44,209 bases of DNA from Ralstonia pickettii (GTDB lineage: Bacteria; Pseudomonadota; Gammaproteobacteria; Burkholderiales; Burkholderiaceae), in contig NZ_MCGB01000094.1 in the NCBI RefSeq assembly GCF_001699815.1, positions 1 to 44,209 of the forward strand. Reading direction: 5' to 3'. Made by a program: the position numbers and the translations under genes. How positions within the stretch are numbered: the stretch's first letter is position 1; every line of letters begins with the position of its first letter. Positions 1-8,951 of this stretch are shown piece by piece. Below the pieces are notes generated by a model that was not told where the DNA came from, ran no database searches, and saw nothing but the letters and a program-made list of their open reading frames with translations.

Positions 1-26
1 GGCGACAAGCGGATCGATCCGTTTGG

Positions 27-1175
27 CTAGGCGGGTTGCTTGCGGGGCTTTGCAGCCTTGGAGTCGAGCGTGCTTTCCAGCTTGCTGCGCAATGTGTGGG
101 TGTTGAGCACGCTACAGAATTCGCTTCCTGTTGAATATGTGGCCTGCACGACATCACCGATGCCCAGAGCGGTCAACCCGCCGTAATTCTCCACCTCGAC
201 ATCGAGGCCTCCATTCAGCAGGCCGCAAAGCAGTTGCTCGTAGATTGGCATGCCGAAACCCACTCGCAGATTCAGCCTGAAGTGATCGCCATACGTGTCG
301 GCCAGCAGATGTGCCGACGTGCCGTTGAAGACAGGATAGCCGAAGGAATCCTTGTACCCCTTGACGGTATTGATGCCGATGCCTTGCTCACTGGCGAACG
401 TGAAAGCGGACAGAAGCGTGTCGGCGTTCAGATTGCGGAATTCGTGATTGAGCAGAAGCTCCCAAAGCCAGCAGCCAAGATGCCATCGACTGCGCAGAAG
501 CGCCTCGTCCAAGCTGGCGAAGATCTCCATCGCTACGTCGTAGTCGTGGCCGATGGCGGCGAGGAAGAACTGCAATGCCAGGTCGGGTGAGATCTCATCA
601 CGGATGCCACGCCAAGTTGCCATGGCCTGACTCGGTGACGCGGAAAGCCGTTTGGCGAAGACCGCCAGCGCCTGATAGGCCGCCATGAGATTGGCGGATT
701 GTCTGGGCGTGAGTCGTGCCGTCTCAAGCGCGCGCAAATCGTCGCCTTGGACGATCACGTACCCTTGAGGCTCCATCTCAAGATGGAGGCTGCGGAAAAA
801 CCCGATCAGGTGACCATCGACTTCCAGTGCTGGGATCAGGTTCGTCCAGCATGCTTCGGCAATGCGGGTGGCATCCTCATCGGTGCCCGTGAGCGTGACC
901 GTATGCCCGTCCAGCCAGTCAACCACAGCCCCAAGCCGATACTGCTGCTTGCCAGTGACGTCGAGCCGCCAGTCTTCAACGGCGCTGACTGGCTCGCTCA
1001 GCCAGTGGGCCAGTGCAGCTTCGTCGGTCCATCTCTTCTGTCGTTCAACGCTGTCTTTGGGGCGACACGTCAGGATCGGCGCTAGCACCTCCAGTGCAGC
1101 CGCGACGTGAGGCAGGCACATAGGTGTGGCGGAGGGGAGCTGTTGTAGGCGGATCAGAAATTCAAGCGCGGTCAT
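27..1175 (-). CDS. hypothetical protein, divergent from the BREX-like operon
   Basis: This 382-residue protein has no signal peptide or membrane segment and no motif that I recognise. It is rich in short helices with a more beta-like C-terminal third, so it looks soluble and cytoplasmic. The ATG is the first start in the frame, and the open frame has good coding character over its whole length. It is divergent from the helix-turn-helix gene, with only about 45 bp between the two start codons, so the two probably share a control region. That placement suggests a role linked to the defence operon, but the sequence itself does not show a function. Confidence 0.8.
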   Translation of the reverse strand: MTALEFLIRLQQLPSATPMCLPHVAAALEVLAPILTCRPKDSVERQKRWTDEAALAHWLSEPVSAVEDWRLDVTGKQQYRLGAVVDWLDGHTVTLTGTDEDATRIAEACWTNLIPALEVDGHLIGFFRSLHLEMEPQGYVIVQGDDLRALETARLTPRQSANLMAAYQALAVFAKRLSASPSQAMATWRGIRDEISPDLALQFFLAAIGHDYDVAMEIFASLDEALLRSRWHLGCWLWELLLNHEFRNLNADTLLSAFTFASEQGIGINTVKGYKDSFGYPVFNGTSAHLLADTYGDHFRLNLRVGFGMPIYEQLLCGLLNGGLDVEVENYGGLTALGIGDVVQATYSTGSEFCSVLNTHTLRSKLESTLDSKAAKPRKQPA

Positions 1176-1220
1176 GACGTGGGAGACCTATCGTTGATCA
1201 AGGATTTCGCTGCGCAAGGT

Positions 1221-1502
1221 ATGAAAATTTTGTACTATTCTGCACCAAACCCACTTTTAATACCCGCGATTGTGTCTACCCCAAAAGGCGAGATCCTCAC
1301 CATCAAGGAAGTTGCTGACTACTTGAAGGTTACGGAGCGGACGATTTATCGGCTCGCAGGAGCCAAAAAAATTCCCGCCTTCAAAGTTGGGGGGGTATGG
1401 CGATTCTCGCGCAGCGACATAGATACCTGGATCGAGCAGCAGTCGACGGAAGAACGAGAACCTATCACGCAGGGGACGCCCCACAAGGGGGAGCGTAAAT
1501 AA
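1221..1502 (+). CDS. helix-turn-helix DNA-binding protein (excisionase/AlpA-like)
   Basis: A 93-residue protein whose central part reads as an excisionase-family (HTH_17, MerR-like) winged helix: LTIKEVADYLKVTERTIYRL followed by the wing IPAFKVGGVWRF and SRSDIDTWIEQQ. Such proteins bind DNA as local regulators or as recombination directionality factors. Its stop codon overlaps the ATG of the DUF499 gene (TAATG), so it is translationally coupled to the defence operon and may be its autoregulator. The start is uncertain: an upstream GTG at 1179 nearly abuts the divergent gene, the ATG at 1221 was chosen, and a GTG at 1271 would still keep the whole domain. Confidence 0.85.
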   Translation: MKILYYSAPNPLLIPAIVSTPKGEILTIKEVADYLKVTERTIYRLAGAKKIPAFKVGGVWRFSRSDIDTWIEQQSTEEREPITQGTPHKGERK

Positions 1503-4225
1503 TGCTTGGACTGACTCTACGAGAAGAATTCCGGGGCAAACGCCTCAAGGGCACGGCCATCGAGCTGTCCAACGATCAGCATACTGGCGCGACCCAGATT
1601 GCGGCCAAGCAGTTTTTGGAGATCACCTATCCCACGCACGATCTGTTGAAGGGCATTGAGGCTGTTGGCCCCAACCAGGGGCGCCCCGTGGTCGTGATTG
1701 GCGAACGCGGTCTCGGTAAGTCGCACTTGATGGCCGCGCTTTACCACGCGGTGACTGACCCGGCATCGACCAGCGCGTGGCTCAATACGTGGGCAACCAC
1801 GCTGGCTGAACCCGGCATCGGCAAGATCGCGCTGCGCGACGGGATGCACGTCATTGGCGAAAGCCTGCATCGTCACCGCTACAAATTCTTGTGGGACGTG
1901 CTGTTCGAGAACCATCCGCACGGCACCTTCATCAATGGCAAGTGGGAAGGGCAAGGCGCATCCAAGACCGAAATCCCGTCCGACAAGCTCATTATCGAGT
2001 TGCTGGAGAACAAGCCGACGATGCTGCTGCTGGACGAATTCCAGACGTGGTACGACGGCCTGACCAACACCAAGCAGTACCCGTGGAAGAACTGGGCGTT
2101 CAACTTTATCCAGATTCTTTCGGAGATCGCCAAGGAGCGCCCTGATCTGCTGGTGCTGGTGATTTCGGTGCGCAATGGTGGTAGCGATGCGTACCAGCAG
2201 GTGCATCGTGTCAATCCGGTCGCCATCGACTTCAAGGCAGGTGGCAGCGCCGAGCGCATCCAGCAGGATCGTCGCCGAATGCTGCTCCACCGTCTGTTCG
2301 ACAACCGTTTGCAGATCGCCAATGGCACGATTGAGTCGCTGGTCGCGCAGCACGTCACCGAATCCTTCCGCCTGCTCGACGTCCCACCTGCAGAGCAGGA
2401 GCGCAAGCGCCGGGAATTCATCGAGTCGTGGCCCTACGCACCGCACCTGCTGCGTCTGCTCGAAGAGCAGGTGCTGATCGCTACCGATGCGCAGGAGACG
2501 CGCGACCTGATCCGCATCCTCGCCAATCTCTACAAGAGCCGTGGCGAGGCCGTGCCGGTGCTCACCGCCGCTGACTTTCGGCTGGACGACGGCACATCGG
2601 GCATCGGGGCGTTGCTGGAGGCCGTGGCCAACCAACACCACCGCATGCTGCGCGAGAAGGCGCAGCAGAACATCATCTCGGTGCAGGAGGCGCGGCACGA
2701 CCACGCCAGCACCGCACCACACCTGCAAGAAATCGTCGGTGCGCTGTGGTTGCGCTCGATTGCCGTGGGGAACCTCGCTGGAGCCGAACCAGCCACGTTG
2801 CAACTGGATATCACCCGTGACAAGCCAGTAGACGATAACGCTTTTCAGGTTGAGTTGGCGACCATCGTCGAGAACAGCTTCAACATCCATAAGGAAGGCA
2901 CCAAGCTGTTGTTCCGCGAGGAAGAAAACCCGCGCGCCAAGCTGATGGCCTACGCACGCAACGACAAGCTGTTCGCTGATGGGGCCGATCAGGCGCAGCT
3001 CGCTAAGCAGGTGCGCTACGTGATCGGCGGCAGCGACGAAGTTGCGAAAACTTTCCGCGTGATTGCCTTGCCGAAGTCTTGGGCCAACGATCCGTGGACA
3101 TCGCTCGACGAAGCAGAGCAGCCCGAAAAGTGGGACGACCGCTTGCCCATCCTTGTGCTGCCCGAAGAACCGGATAAGCTCGACTCCACGCTCGGCCGCT
3201 GGCTCAAAGACCAGTTGCAGAAGCGCCGCAACACCGTGCGTTTCCTGCTGCCGCGCACAGGCAGTACCAATGCCTTTCTGGATCGTGACCTGCTCATCCT
3301 TGCCCGCGCCGAGATGAAGGCCCAGGAATGGAGCAGCCAGAACCCCGAATATAAGAAGCTGCACAAAGAGTTCGAGGGCACGCTGCGCGACAATCTTAAG
3401 AAGAGATTCGACCGCTTTGCTGTGTTGCAACGCTGGAATTTTGCCGAACCCGCGCAGTGCAAATTCAGCGTCGAGCGACTCGACAAGCAGGGCTCGCAGA
3501 TTCCTGACGCCATCGAAGCATCGCTGATCAGTGATCTGTTCGTACCCGAGGATTTCGAGGAGCTGGTTCTCGAATTCGCCAACAACAACGAATCGGTCGG
3601 CAAGCTGCTACGTGAGCTGCAAGAGCCGCGTCCCGCCGGACAGGACTGCATCCCGTGGCTGGGCGAAACGATGATGAAGGAGCGCTTGCTGCGCCTATGT
3701 GCTAAGGGCAGAGTCGCCATCAATGTGCGTGGCAGGGATATCCTGCAAACCCATCCTGGTGAAGAGGAAGACATCGCATGGCAACGCCTTAAATCTAAGT
3801 TTGCCGTGACGGGGCGCCAACTCGACGAGGTATCTGTGATGCTGCCCTCCGCAGTACCTGCGACGGGTGGCTTCATGCCGCCTGCGTCGTCGCCGACAGG
3901 TGGCGGAATGTTCGGCGGCGATAGCGCGGCACCGCCTGTGCCCGGAGACGATACGACCACCGGCACTCCTTCTGCATCCACGCCGGGCGGCATTTTTGGC
4001 GGCGATACTACGGCCACAAAACCGCGCACCCCGCTATCCAACCCAGCTACGTCGCCGCTCAACCTGATTGGCAAGATCGAAGGTTGGGGCATCGGCCCGG
4101 CTACGCGAGTGGCCGAGGTGTCGATTAAAGTGTCCGCCGCCACTGGCGCGCAGCTCAAGGAACTGCTCAAGAAGTTGCCCGAAGGTATGACCTTCGAGCT
4201 GAACCTTGAGAAGGAGGACGACTGA
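1502..4225 (+). CDS. DUF499-family P-loop ATPase (BrxC/PglY-like role)
   Basis: A 907-residue ATPase. The Walker A motif GERGLGKS is at residues 67-74 and Walker B LLLDE at about 175-179. The N-terminal pattern matches the DUF499 family of ATPases found with DUF1156 methylases and PglZ proteins in predicted phage-defence loci; BrxC/PglY ATPases of BREX play the equivalent part. After the ATPase core and a long alpha-helical middle comes a Gly/Pro/Ser/Thr-rich linker (about 785-850) and a small C-terminal domain ending in an acidic tail. A GGGGGAG ribosome binding site precedes the ATG. The gene overlaps the HTH gene by one base and the PglZ gene by one base (TGATG), so the three are coupled. 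Family assignment is from pattern recognition only. Confidence 0.85.
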   Translation: MLGLTLREEFRGKRLKGTAIELSNDQHTGATQIAAKQFLEITYPTHDLLKGIEAVGPNQGRPVVVIGERGLGKSHLMAALYHAVTDPASTSAWLNTWATTLAEPGIGKIALRDGMHVIGESLHRHRYKFLWDVLFENHPHGTFINGKWEGQGASKTEIPSDKLIIELLENKPTMLLLDEFQTWYDGLTNTKQYPWKNWAFNFIQILSEIAKERPDLLVLVISVRNGGSDAYQQVHRVNPVAIDFKAGGSAERIQQDRRRMLLHRLFDNRLQIANGTIESLVAQHVTESFRLLDVPPAEQERKRREFIESWPYAPHLLRLLEEQVLIATDAQETRDLIRILANLYKSRGEAVPVLTAADFRLDDGTSGIGALLEAVANQHHRMLREKAQQNIISVQEARHDHASTAPHLQEIVGALWLRSIAVGNLAGAEPATLQLDITRDKPVDDNAFQVELATIVENSFNIHKEGTKLLFREEENPRAKLMAYARNDKLFADGADQAQLAKQVRYVIGGSDEVAKTFRVIALPKSWANDPWTSLDEAEQPEKWDDRLPILVLPEEPDKLDSTLGRWLKDQLQKRRNTVRFLLPRTGSTNAFLDRDLLILARAEMKAQEWSSQNPEYKKLHKEFEGTLRDNLKKRFDRFAVLQRWNFAEPAQCKFSVERLDKQGSQIPDAIEASLISDLFVPEDFEELVLEFANNNESVGKLLRELQEPRPAGQDCIPWLGETMMKERLLRLCAKGRVAINVRGRDILQTHPGEEEDIAWQRLKSKFAVTGRQLDEVSVMLPSAVPATGGFMPPASSPTGGGMFGGDSAAPPVPGDDTTTGTPSASTPGGIFGGDTTATKPRTPLSNPATSPLNLIGKIEGWGIGPATRVAEVSIKVSAATGAQLKELLKKLPEGMTFELNLEKEDD

Positions 4226-5214
4226 TGGCTTTGACCGCTAGCGTACTGCACGCTCTGACGCAAGGCACGGACGCCGACGCTTGGCGCGTTATCGTCAATC
4301 ACGCGGTCGAGATCGCCTCGAAGCCCTTGGCCGCAGGCAATGCGCCCGGCGAGGTGGTGAAGCGTGACCGTGAAATTGGCGAACTGGATCTGTTCCTTTC
4401 CTCCAGCGGTTGGGATTTGTGGCAAGCATTCGACGGCAGCGTGGAACGTACCTCGGATCGCTTGGTGCGCTGGTGGGCCGAACCGTTCAGCGCCAAGGCG
4501 GTGCTGATTCTCGACGGCCTGTCGTTGCGCGAACTGCCGTGGTTGTTGCAGGGCGCGAAGGAGCACGGCTTCACCTTGCATGAGGTCAGCGCCAAGGCAT
4601 CCGAACTGCCTGGCGAAACCGACGAATTCGCACGCGCGCTTGGCTTCTCCAGCCGCAGCAAACTACAGAACAACGGAGGCGGCTTGGCCCACAAGCTGCA
4701 ACAGGCACTGACCGAAACCGTCGATCTGCCGTGGAAGGATTGTGAAGCCCTGATCAACAGCACGCCAAATCAAATCTTCTGGCACCACTGGCCGGACGCT
4801 AAGCTGCACGATGGCTCTGGCGCGGGCCAAGGATTGGAACCGTTGACGAAGGACGTAGCCGAGCAACTATCCGGCGTCGACTTCTGGGCCTTCGTCGAAC
4901 GTCTGGCGACCGGGCGGCGGCTGGTCATCACCTCCGACCACGGCTATGCGGCCACCGGCTACTTCCCCGACGCGGATGGCGAGGTCGGCCAGTTCCTCAA
5001 GCAGACCTTTTCCAGTGGGCGCAGCAAGACGGGCACCGGTGACCCCGGCCCCTTCGTGCCACCCGTGGCATTACAGATCAACAGCCCCCACGGCGCGCAC
5101 CTGTTGGCCTTGGGTCGCAGGAAGTGGCGCAGTCAAGGCGGCTACCCAACGCTCACACATGGCGGCCTGTCGCTGCTGGAAGTGCTGTCGCCCTTCGTGG
5201 AGCTGACCAAGTAA
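4225..5214 (+). CDS. short PglZ-domain protein (alkaline-phosphatase superfamily)
   Basis: A 329-residue protein with the marks of PglZ: LILDGLS at about 94-100, the metal-site motif TSDHG at 236-240, and the C-terminal THGGLSLLEVLSPFV at 311-325. PglZ proteins are the common marker of BREX and Pgl systems and belong to the alkaline-phosphatase fold. Canonical PglZ proteins are usually two to three times longer, so this is close to a bare catalytic domain with a helical N terminus. The expected metal ligands Asp97, Asp238, His239 and His312 are present, arguing for an active enzyme. The start overlaps the stop of the DUF499 gene, which suggests the two products act together. Confidence 0.82.
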   Translation: MALTASVLHALTQGTDADAWRVIVNHAVEIASKPLAAGNAPGEVVKRDREIGELDLFLSSSGWDLWQAFDGSVERTSDRLVRWWAEPFSAKAVLILDGLSLRELPWLLQGAKEHGFTLHEVSAKASELPGETDEFARALGFSSRSKLQNNGGGLAHKLQQALTETVDLPWKDCEALINSTPNQIFWHHWPDAKLHDGSGAGQGLEPLTKDVAEQLSGVDFWAFVERLATGRRLVITSDHGYAATGYFPDADGEVGQFLKQTFSSGRSKTGTGDPGPFVPPVALQINSPHGAHLLALGRRKWRSQGGYPTLTHGGLSLLEVLSPFVELTK

Positions 5215-5226
5215 GGATAACGGCCG

Positions 5227-8200
5227 ATGGCCATCAAGAAAGAATTACTCGCGCAAGAGGTTGCCAAGGCTGTTGGCGCAGGCAAGACAGCCGCACTGGT
5301 AACGGTCGATTTCAACGATCCGAACCGTCCCAAGACTTGCTTGGAGGTGGATTTCCCGATTTTGCCCGTCAACCAAGTGGCGGTGATCGAAGGTAACGCG
5401 GGCAAACCCATCTATCAGATGTCCAAATGGTGGGCGCGGCGGCGTTCCAGCGTGTTTCGCTCGATGTTGATCGCGGCGGCTACGAAGGCGCCGGAAGATT
5501 CCTCACACGCGGCCAAGCTGGTGTGGGATAACTACTACGCCAACCACCAAAAGAAGGGTGCGTTCAAGCACCTGAAGGTAGCGGACATCTTCATGGGCGG
5601 CGGCACCACTCTGGTGGAAGGCTCGCGCCTGGGCATGCAGATGGTCGGCAACGACCTGAATCCGGTGGCGTGGTTCGTGGTCAAGCAGGAACTGGCGAAT
5701 GTTGATCTGAAGCAGGTGAAGAAGCTCGTCGCCGACATCGAGGCCGAGGTCAAGCCGCAGATCATGCCGTACTACTACTGCGACGGCCCGCAGGGTGAGA
5801 AAGGCACATGGACGCATCAGCCTACGGGCAAGGCGATGCCCGCCGAATTCGACCCACTCGCCATCCCGCGTGATGAGCGCAAGGACTACCATTACGAAGG
5901 CCCGGAGATCATCTACACCTTCTGGGCTAAGCACGGCCCATGTCAGGTGACGGGCTGCGGCCATCGCACACCGATCATGACCAGTCCTGTGATGGCGGTG
6001 AAGACGCTCACCGTCAAGCATTGGGAACACACCTGCGGGAAATGCGGTGAGGCGTTCGTCGTGGAGGAAGAGTCCGCGCGTATGGCTCCCGATGCGCCGT
6101 TCTACGTCGCTCCCACCGAATCGCCGTATTCCGTACTCGACCGTAAGAAGGGCGTGATCTGCCCACACTGCGGCCACACGGCGTTGGTGAATCTTGGCAA
6201 GGGCAAGAACAAGAAGGTTGAACTGAGCCTGCTGGTGCATCCGCAGTGGTTGGCGGGTGAGGCCAAGCAGGACGCCGACGGTCAGCCGTACGGCGGTTCG
6301 GCGCAGGACGATGTGGTGGCGACTACGCGGTGGGATGCGGCACGCTCCGCGAAGATTCGCTTGCTGGAGGTGCGCGGCGCGCTACCGGATGAAGTGACCG
6401 ACCCGGAAACTGGCGTCACATTCGCTCCAGAGAAAGGTACGGTACCGAAGAAATCGCATTACGCCTGCTCGGCCTGCGGCACGGTGCAGGATGTGCTAAC
6501 CACCATCAAGGCGACAGGCAAGACCGGGCCGATGGCAGCCTACGCGGTGCAGGGCTATGCACCCAAGCGAGATGAAGCAGGCAAGCCTTACAGCGGTCGC
6601 TTCTTCGCCGCCTACGATGCTGCGCACGCCCGGCAGTACGACAGCGCGTTCGCGGAATGGGAGGTGCGCAAGGACGATGACCTAAAGGACTACTGGCCGC
6701 GGTCCGAACTGGCTTACGGCTTTATGACCCACCACCTGCAAGGCGGTGTGCCCAACCACGGCTTTACGCACTGGTGGACGATGTTCAACCCGCGCCAGTT
6801 GCTTGTTCATGCGCAACTGCTCAAAGCCATTGTCGAGGTCGGCAACTACGACTGGAAGACTCGCGAGTATTTGCTCGGCGCATTCCAGCAGTACCTGCGT
6901 AACCAGAGTCAGTTTGGATTCTGGAACCCGCAGCGTGACACCCCCGAGCCGATGTTTTCGAACAATAACTTTCACCCGAAATCCACGGTCATCGAGAATT
7001 GCGTGTTCCCTGCACTGGGGCGCGGCAATTGGGCCGCCTGCGTTGAGGGCATCGTCGAAGGACGTGAATGGGCTGTGGAGCCCTGGGAAGCGGTAAGCCT
7101 TGAAGCGCTGAAGCGACAAGCTCCAGCATTGGTCGAGCAACTTTCAGGCAAGAGTGAGAAGGTCTATCCTGGCGATCCGGTCGGCGAGGTTGGCGTGTTC
7201 CAAGGCTCGTCCACCGACCTTTCGCACGTCCCCACTGCCAGCCTCGATCTGGTCATCACCGACCCACCCTTTGGTGGCCTGCTGCACTACTCGGAACTGT
7301 CCGATTTCTTTTACGTCTGGTTGCGCCTCGCGCTGAAAGACAAGTATCCCGACTACTTCCGCGCCGACTACACACCCAAGTCGCTTGAGGCAGTTGCAAA
7401 CCGCGCACGCGAGCCGGAAGACCCGGATGGCTTCTATCAACGCCTGCTCACACAGTGCTGGCGCGAGGCCCATCGCGCGCTCAAGCCCAGCGGCATCCTC
7501 GCCTTCACTTTTCACCACAGCGAGGATGAGCCGTGGGTGGCGGTACTGGAATCGCTGTTCGACGCTGGGTACTACCTCGAAGCGACGTATCCCATTCGCT
7601 CCGACGAAACCAAAGGCGAAGGCGAGTTCGGCTCCAAGACCATCGAGTACGACATCATCCATGTCTGCCGCAAGCGTACCGAGGAACCCAAGCCGGTGAG
7701 CTGGGGCCGGATGCGCCGCGAGGTGATGGCAGACGTGCGCCAGTTGCAGGCCATGCTGGAAAACCACGCGAAGGAAGGTCTGCCTGCTGCCGACATTCAG
7801 GTCATCCGACGCGGCAAGGCGCTGGAATACTTCTCGCGCCATTACGGCAAGGTCTATGTCGATGAGGAACGAACCATCTCTGTTAAGGAGGCATTGATCG
7901 GTATTAATCAACTCATCGATGAAGACGCCAACAAGGGGCAGGAGCCTCCACCAGTCAATGCCGAACCGATGACCCGGCAGTTTCTGCGTACCTTCGGCAA
8001 TTCGATGGAGCTGAAGCGCGACCAGTTGCAGAAATTCCTGCGGGGTACCATCACAACACCGGATGATTTCGTTCAGCGTGGTTGGTGCAGCGAAGTCAAG
8101 AAGATCTTCACTCGCACGACCCCGCTGGACTTTGCGCGCGAATGGTCGGGGAAGCATCGCCGCCGCCTGACATCCGATCTGGATCAGGCGCTGGTACTGA

Positions 8201-8439
8201 TCGGCGCGTGCTTCGACGGAAGCGGAATCAACGCCTCGGATACGTTGAAGAATGACAACTTCAAGTCGCACGTCGCGCTGAAGCCGCTGCTGGAGTGGAT
8301 CAACCGCAACGGCCCGGATCAGGTCACTCGCAGCGCGGCTTCACGCGCGGTGTCCATCTACAACGCTTGGCATGCTGGTCAGGCACCGAAGCCCGCACAG
8401 GGCTCCTTGTTCGATGACGAAGGGGGGTACGAAAGATGA
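5227..8439 (+). CDS. DUF1156-type adenine-specific DNA methyltransferase with zinc ribbons
   Basis: A 1070-residue methyltransferase. The N terminus has the DUF1156 signature around YQMSKWWARRR. SAM-binding motif I is FMGGGT at 122-127 and the catalytic motif IV is TDPPFGG at 678-684, which predicts amino-group (N6-adenine or N4-cytosine) methylation. About 550 residues lie between the motifs and include several CxxC pairs (for example CGKCG, CPHCG, CSACG) that look like zinc ribbons and may help recognise the target. Methylases of this class (PglXI in type 3 BREX) usually mark host DNA. The gene follows PglZ after 12 bp with an AAGG ribosome binding site, and its stop overlaps the next ATG (ATGA). 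No separate specificity subunit is seen. Confidence 0.88.
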   Translation: MAIKKELLAQEVAKAVGAGKTAALVTVDFNDPNRPKTCLEVDFPILPVNQVAVIEGNAGKPIYQMSKWWARRRSSVFRSMLIAAATKAPEDSSHAAKLVWDNYYANHQKKGAFKHLKVADIFMGGGTTLVEGSRLGMQMVGNDLNPVAWFVVKQELANVDLKQVKKLVADIEAEVKPQIMPYYYCDGPQGEKGTWTHQPTGKAMPAEFDPLAIPRDERKDYHYEGPEIIYTFWAKHGPCQVTGCGHRTPIMTSPVMAVKTLTVKHWEHTCGKCGEAFVVEEESARMAPDAPFYVAPTESPYSVLDRKKGVICPHCGHTALVNLGKGKNKKVELSLLVHPQWLAGEAKQDADGQPYGGSAQDDVVATTRWDAARSAKIRLLEVRGALPDEVTDPETGVTFAPEKGTVPKKSHYACSACGTVQDVLTTIKATGKTGPMAAYAVQGYAPKRDEAGKPYSGRFFAAYDAAHARQYDSAFAEWEVRKDDDLKDYWPRSELAYGFMTHHLQGGVPNHGFTHWWTMFNPRQLLVHAQLLKAIVEVGNYDWKTREYLLGAFQQYLRNQSQFGFWNPQRDTPEPMFSNNNFHPKSTVIENCVFPALGRGNWAACVEGIVEGREWAVEPWEAVSLEALKRQAPALVEQLSGKSEKVYPGDPVGEVGVFQGSSTDLSHVPTASLDLVITDPPFGGLLHYSELSDFFYVWLRLALKDKYPDYFRADYTPKSLEAVANRAREPEDPDGFYQRLLTQCWREAHRALKPSGILAFTFHHSEDEPWVAVLESLFDAGYYLEATYPIRSDETKGEGEFGSKTIEYDIIHVCRKRTEEPKPVSWGRMRREVMADVRQLQAMLENHAKEGLPAADIQVIRRGKALEYFSRHYGKVYVDEERTISVKEALIGINQLIDEDANKGQEPPPVNAEPMTRQFLRTFGNSMELKRDQLQKFLRGTITTPDDFVQRGWCSEVKKIFTRTTPLDFAREWSGKHRRRLTSDLDQALVLIGACFDGSGINASDTLKNDNFKSHVALKPLLEWINRNGPDQVTRSAASRAVSIYNAWHAGQAPKPAQGSLFDDEGGYER

Positions 8440-8942
8440 GGCAACTGCTGGACACAGTGTGGCAGCGGCGTGGCACCAGTTGGGTATGGGACGAAGAAGC
8501 ACGCAACCAGATCTGCGCGGCCAACGAGGTGTGGAGCTTGCGTCAGTTTCTGCGTGCGGCGCAAACAGCGGGAAGCTGGCCGGAAGACCTGCCTAGTAAT
8601 GACGATCAAACGCTAGTGGTTGCGGGGTTGGATGGTAGCCTTGACCTGCTGATGCCGACAGACGCGGAAACGTGGCTGAGTGATGTGGTTAAGCCCGCCC
8701 TACTGTCGTTTCAGGACGCCTATGCGGGCGGTGCGGCGCTGGTGTTCTGGTTGCCCGGTGGTCATAACCGAATCAAGGTGCAGACGACTACCGACGAGGT
8801 GGGCTGGCTGTGCCACACTCCCCATGGGCATCAGATCGACTTCGGTCGTATCTTGTGGGGTCAAGCCAATGAGTACCCGCAGGAAATCCTGTTGCGCGAC
8901 GGCAGCAAGCCCGCTGGCCTGTTCCACCTGCGGATTACGTGA
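8436..8942 (+). CDS. hypothetical protein within the BREX-like operon
   Basis: A 168-residue soluble protein that I do not recognise. It overlaps the methyltransferase stop by 4 bp (ATGA) and ends 9 bp before the helicase start, so it is clearly a full member of the operon. It is Trp- and Asp-rich, without membrane segments or Cys clusters, and reads as an alpha N-terminal part followed by a beta-rich part (for example GAALVFWLPGG). Its place between methylase and helicase suggests an adaptor or specificity component particular to this system; that is inference from position only. Confidence 0.8.
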   Translation: MRQLLDTVWQRRGTSWVWDEEARNQICAANEVWSLRQFLRAAQTAGSWPEDLPSNDDQTLVVAGLDGSLDLLMPTDAETWLSDVVKPALLSFQDAYAGGAALVFWLPGGHNRIKVQTTTDEVGWLCHTPHGHQIDFGRILWGQANEYPQEILLRDGSKPAGLFHLRIT

Positions 8943-8951
8943 GGTCGGCGC

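Noticed and set aside
1517-3430. 637-codon open frame on the minus strand
   Set aside because: It is antisense to the DUF499 gene and results from GC-rich codon bias; no known domain or ribosome binding site.
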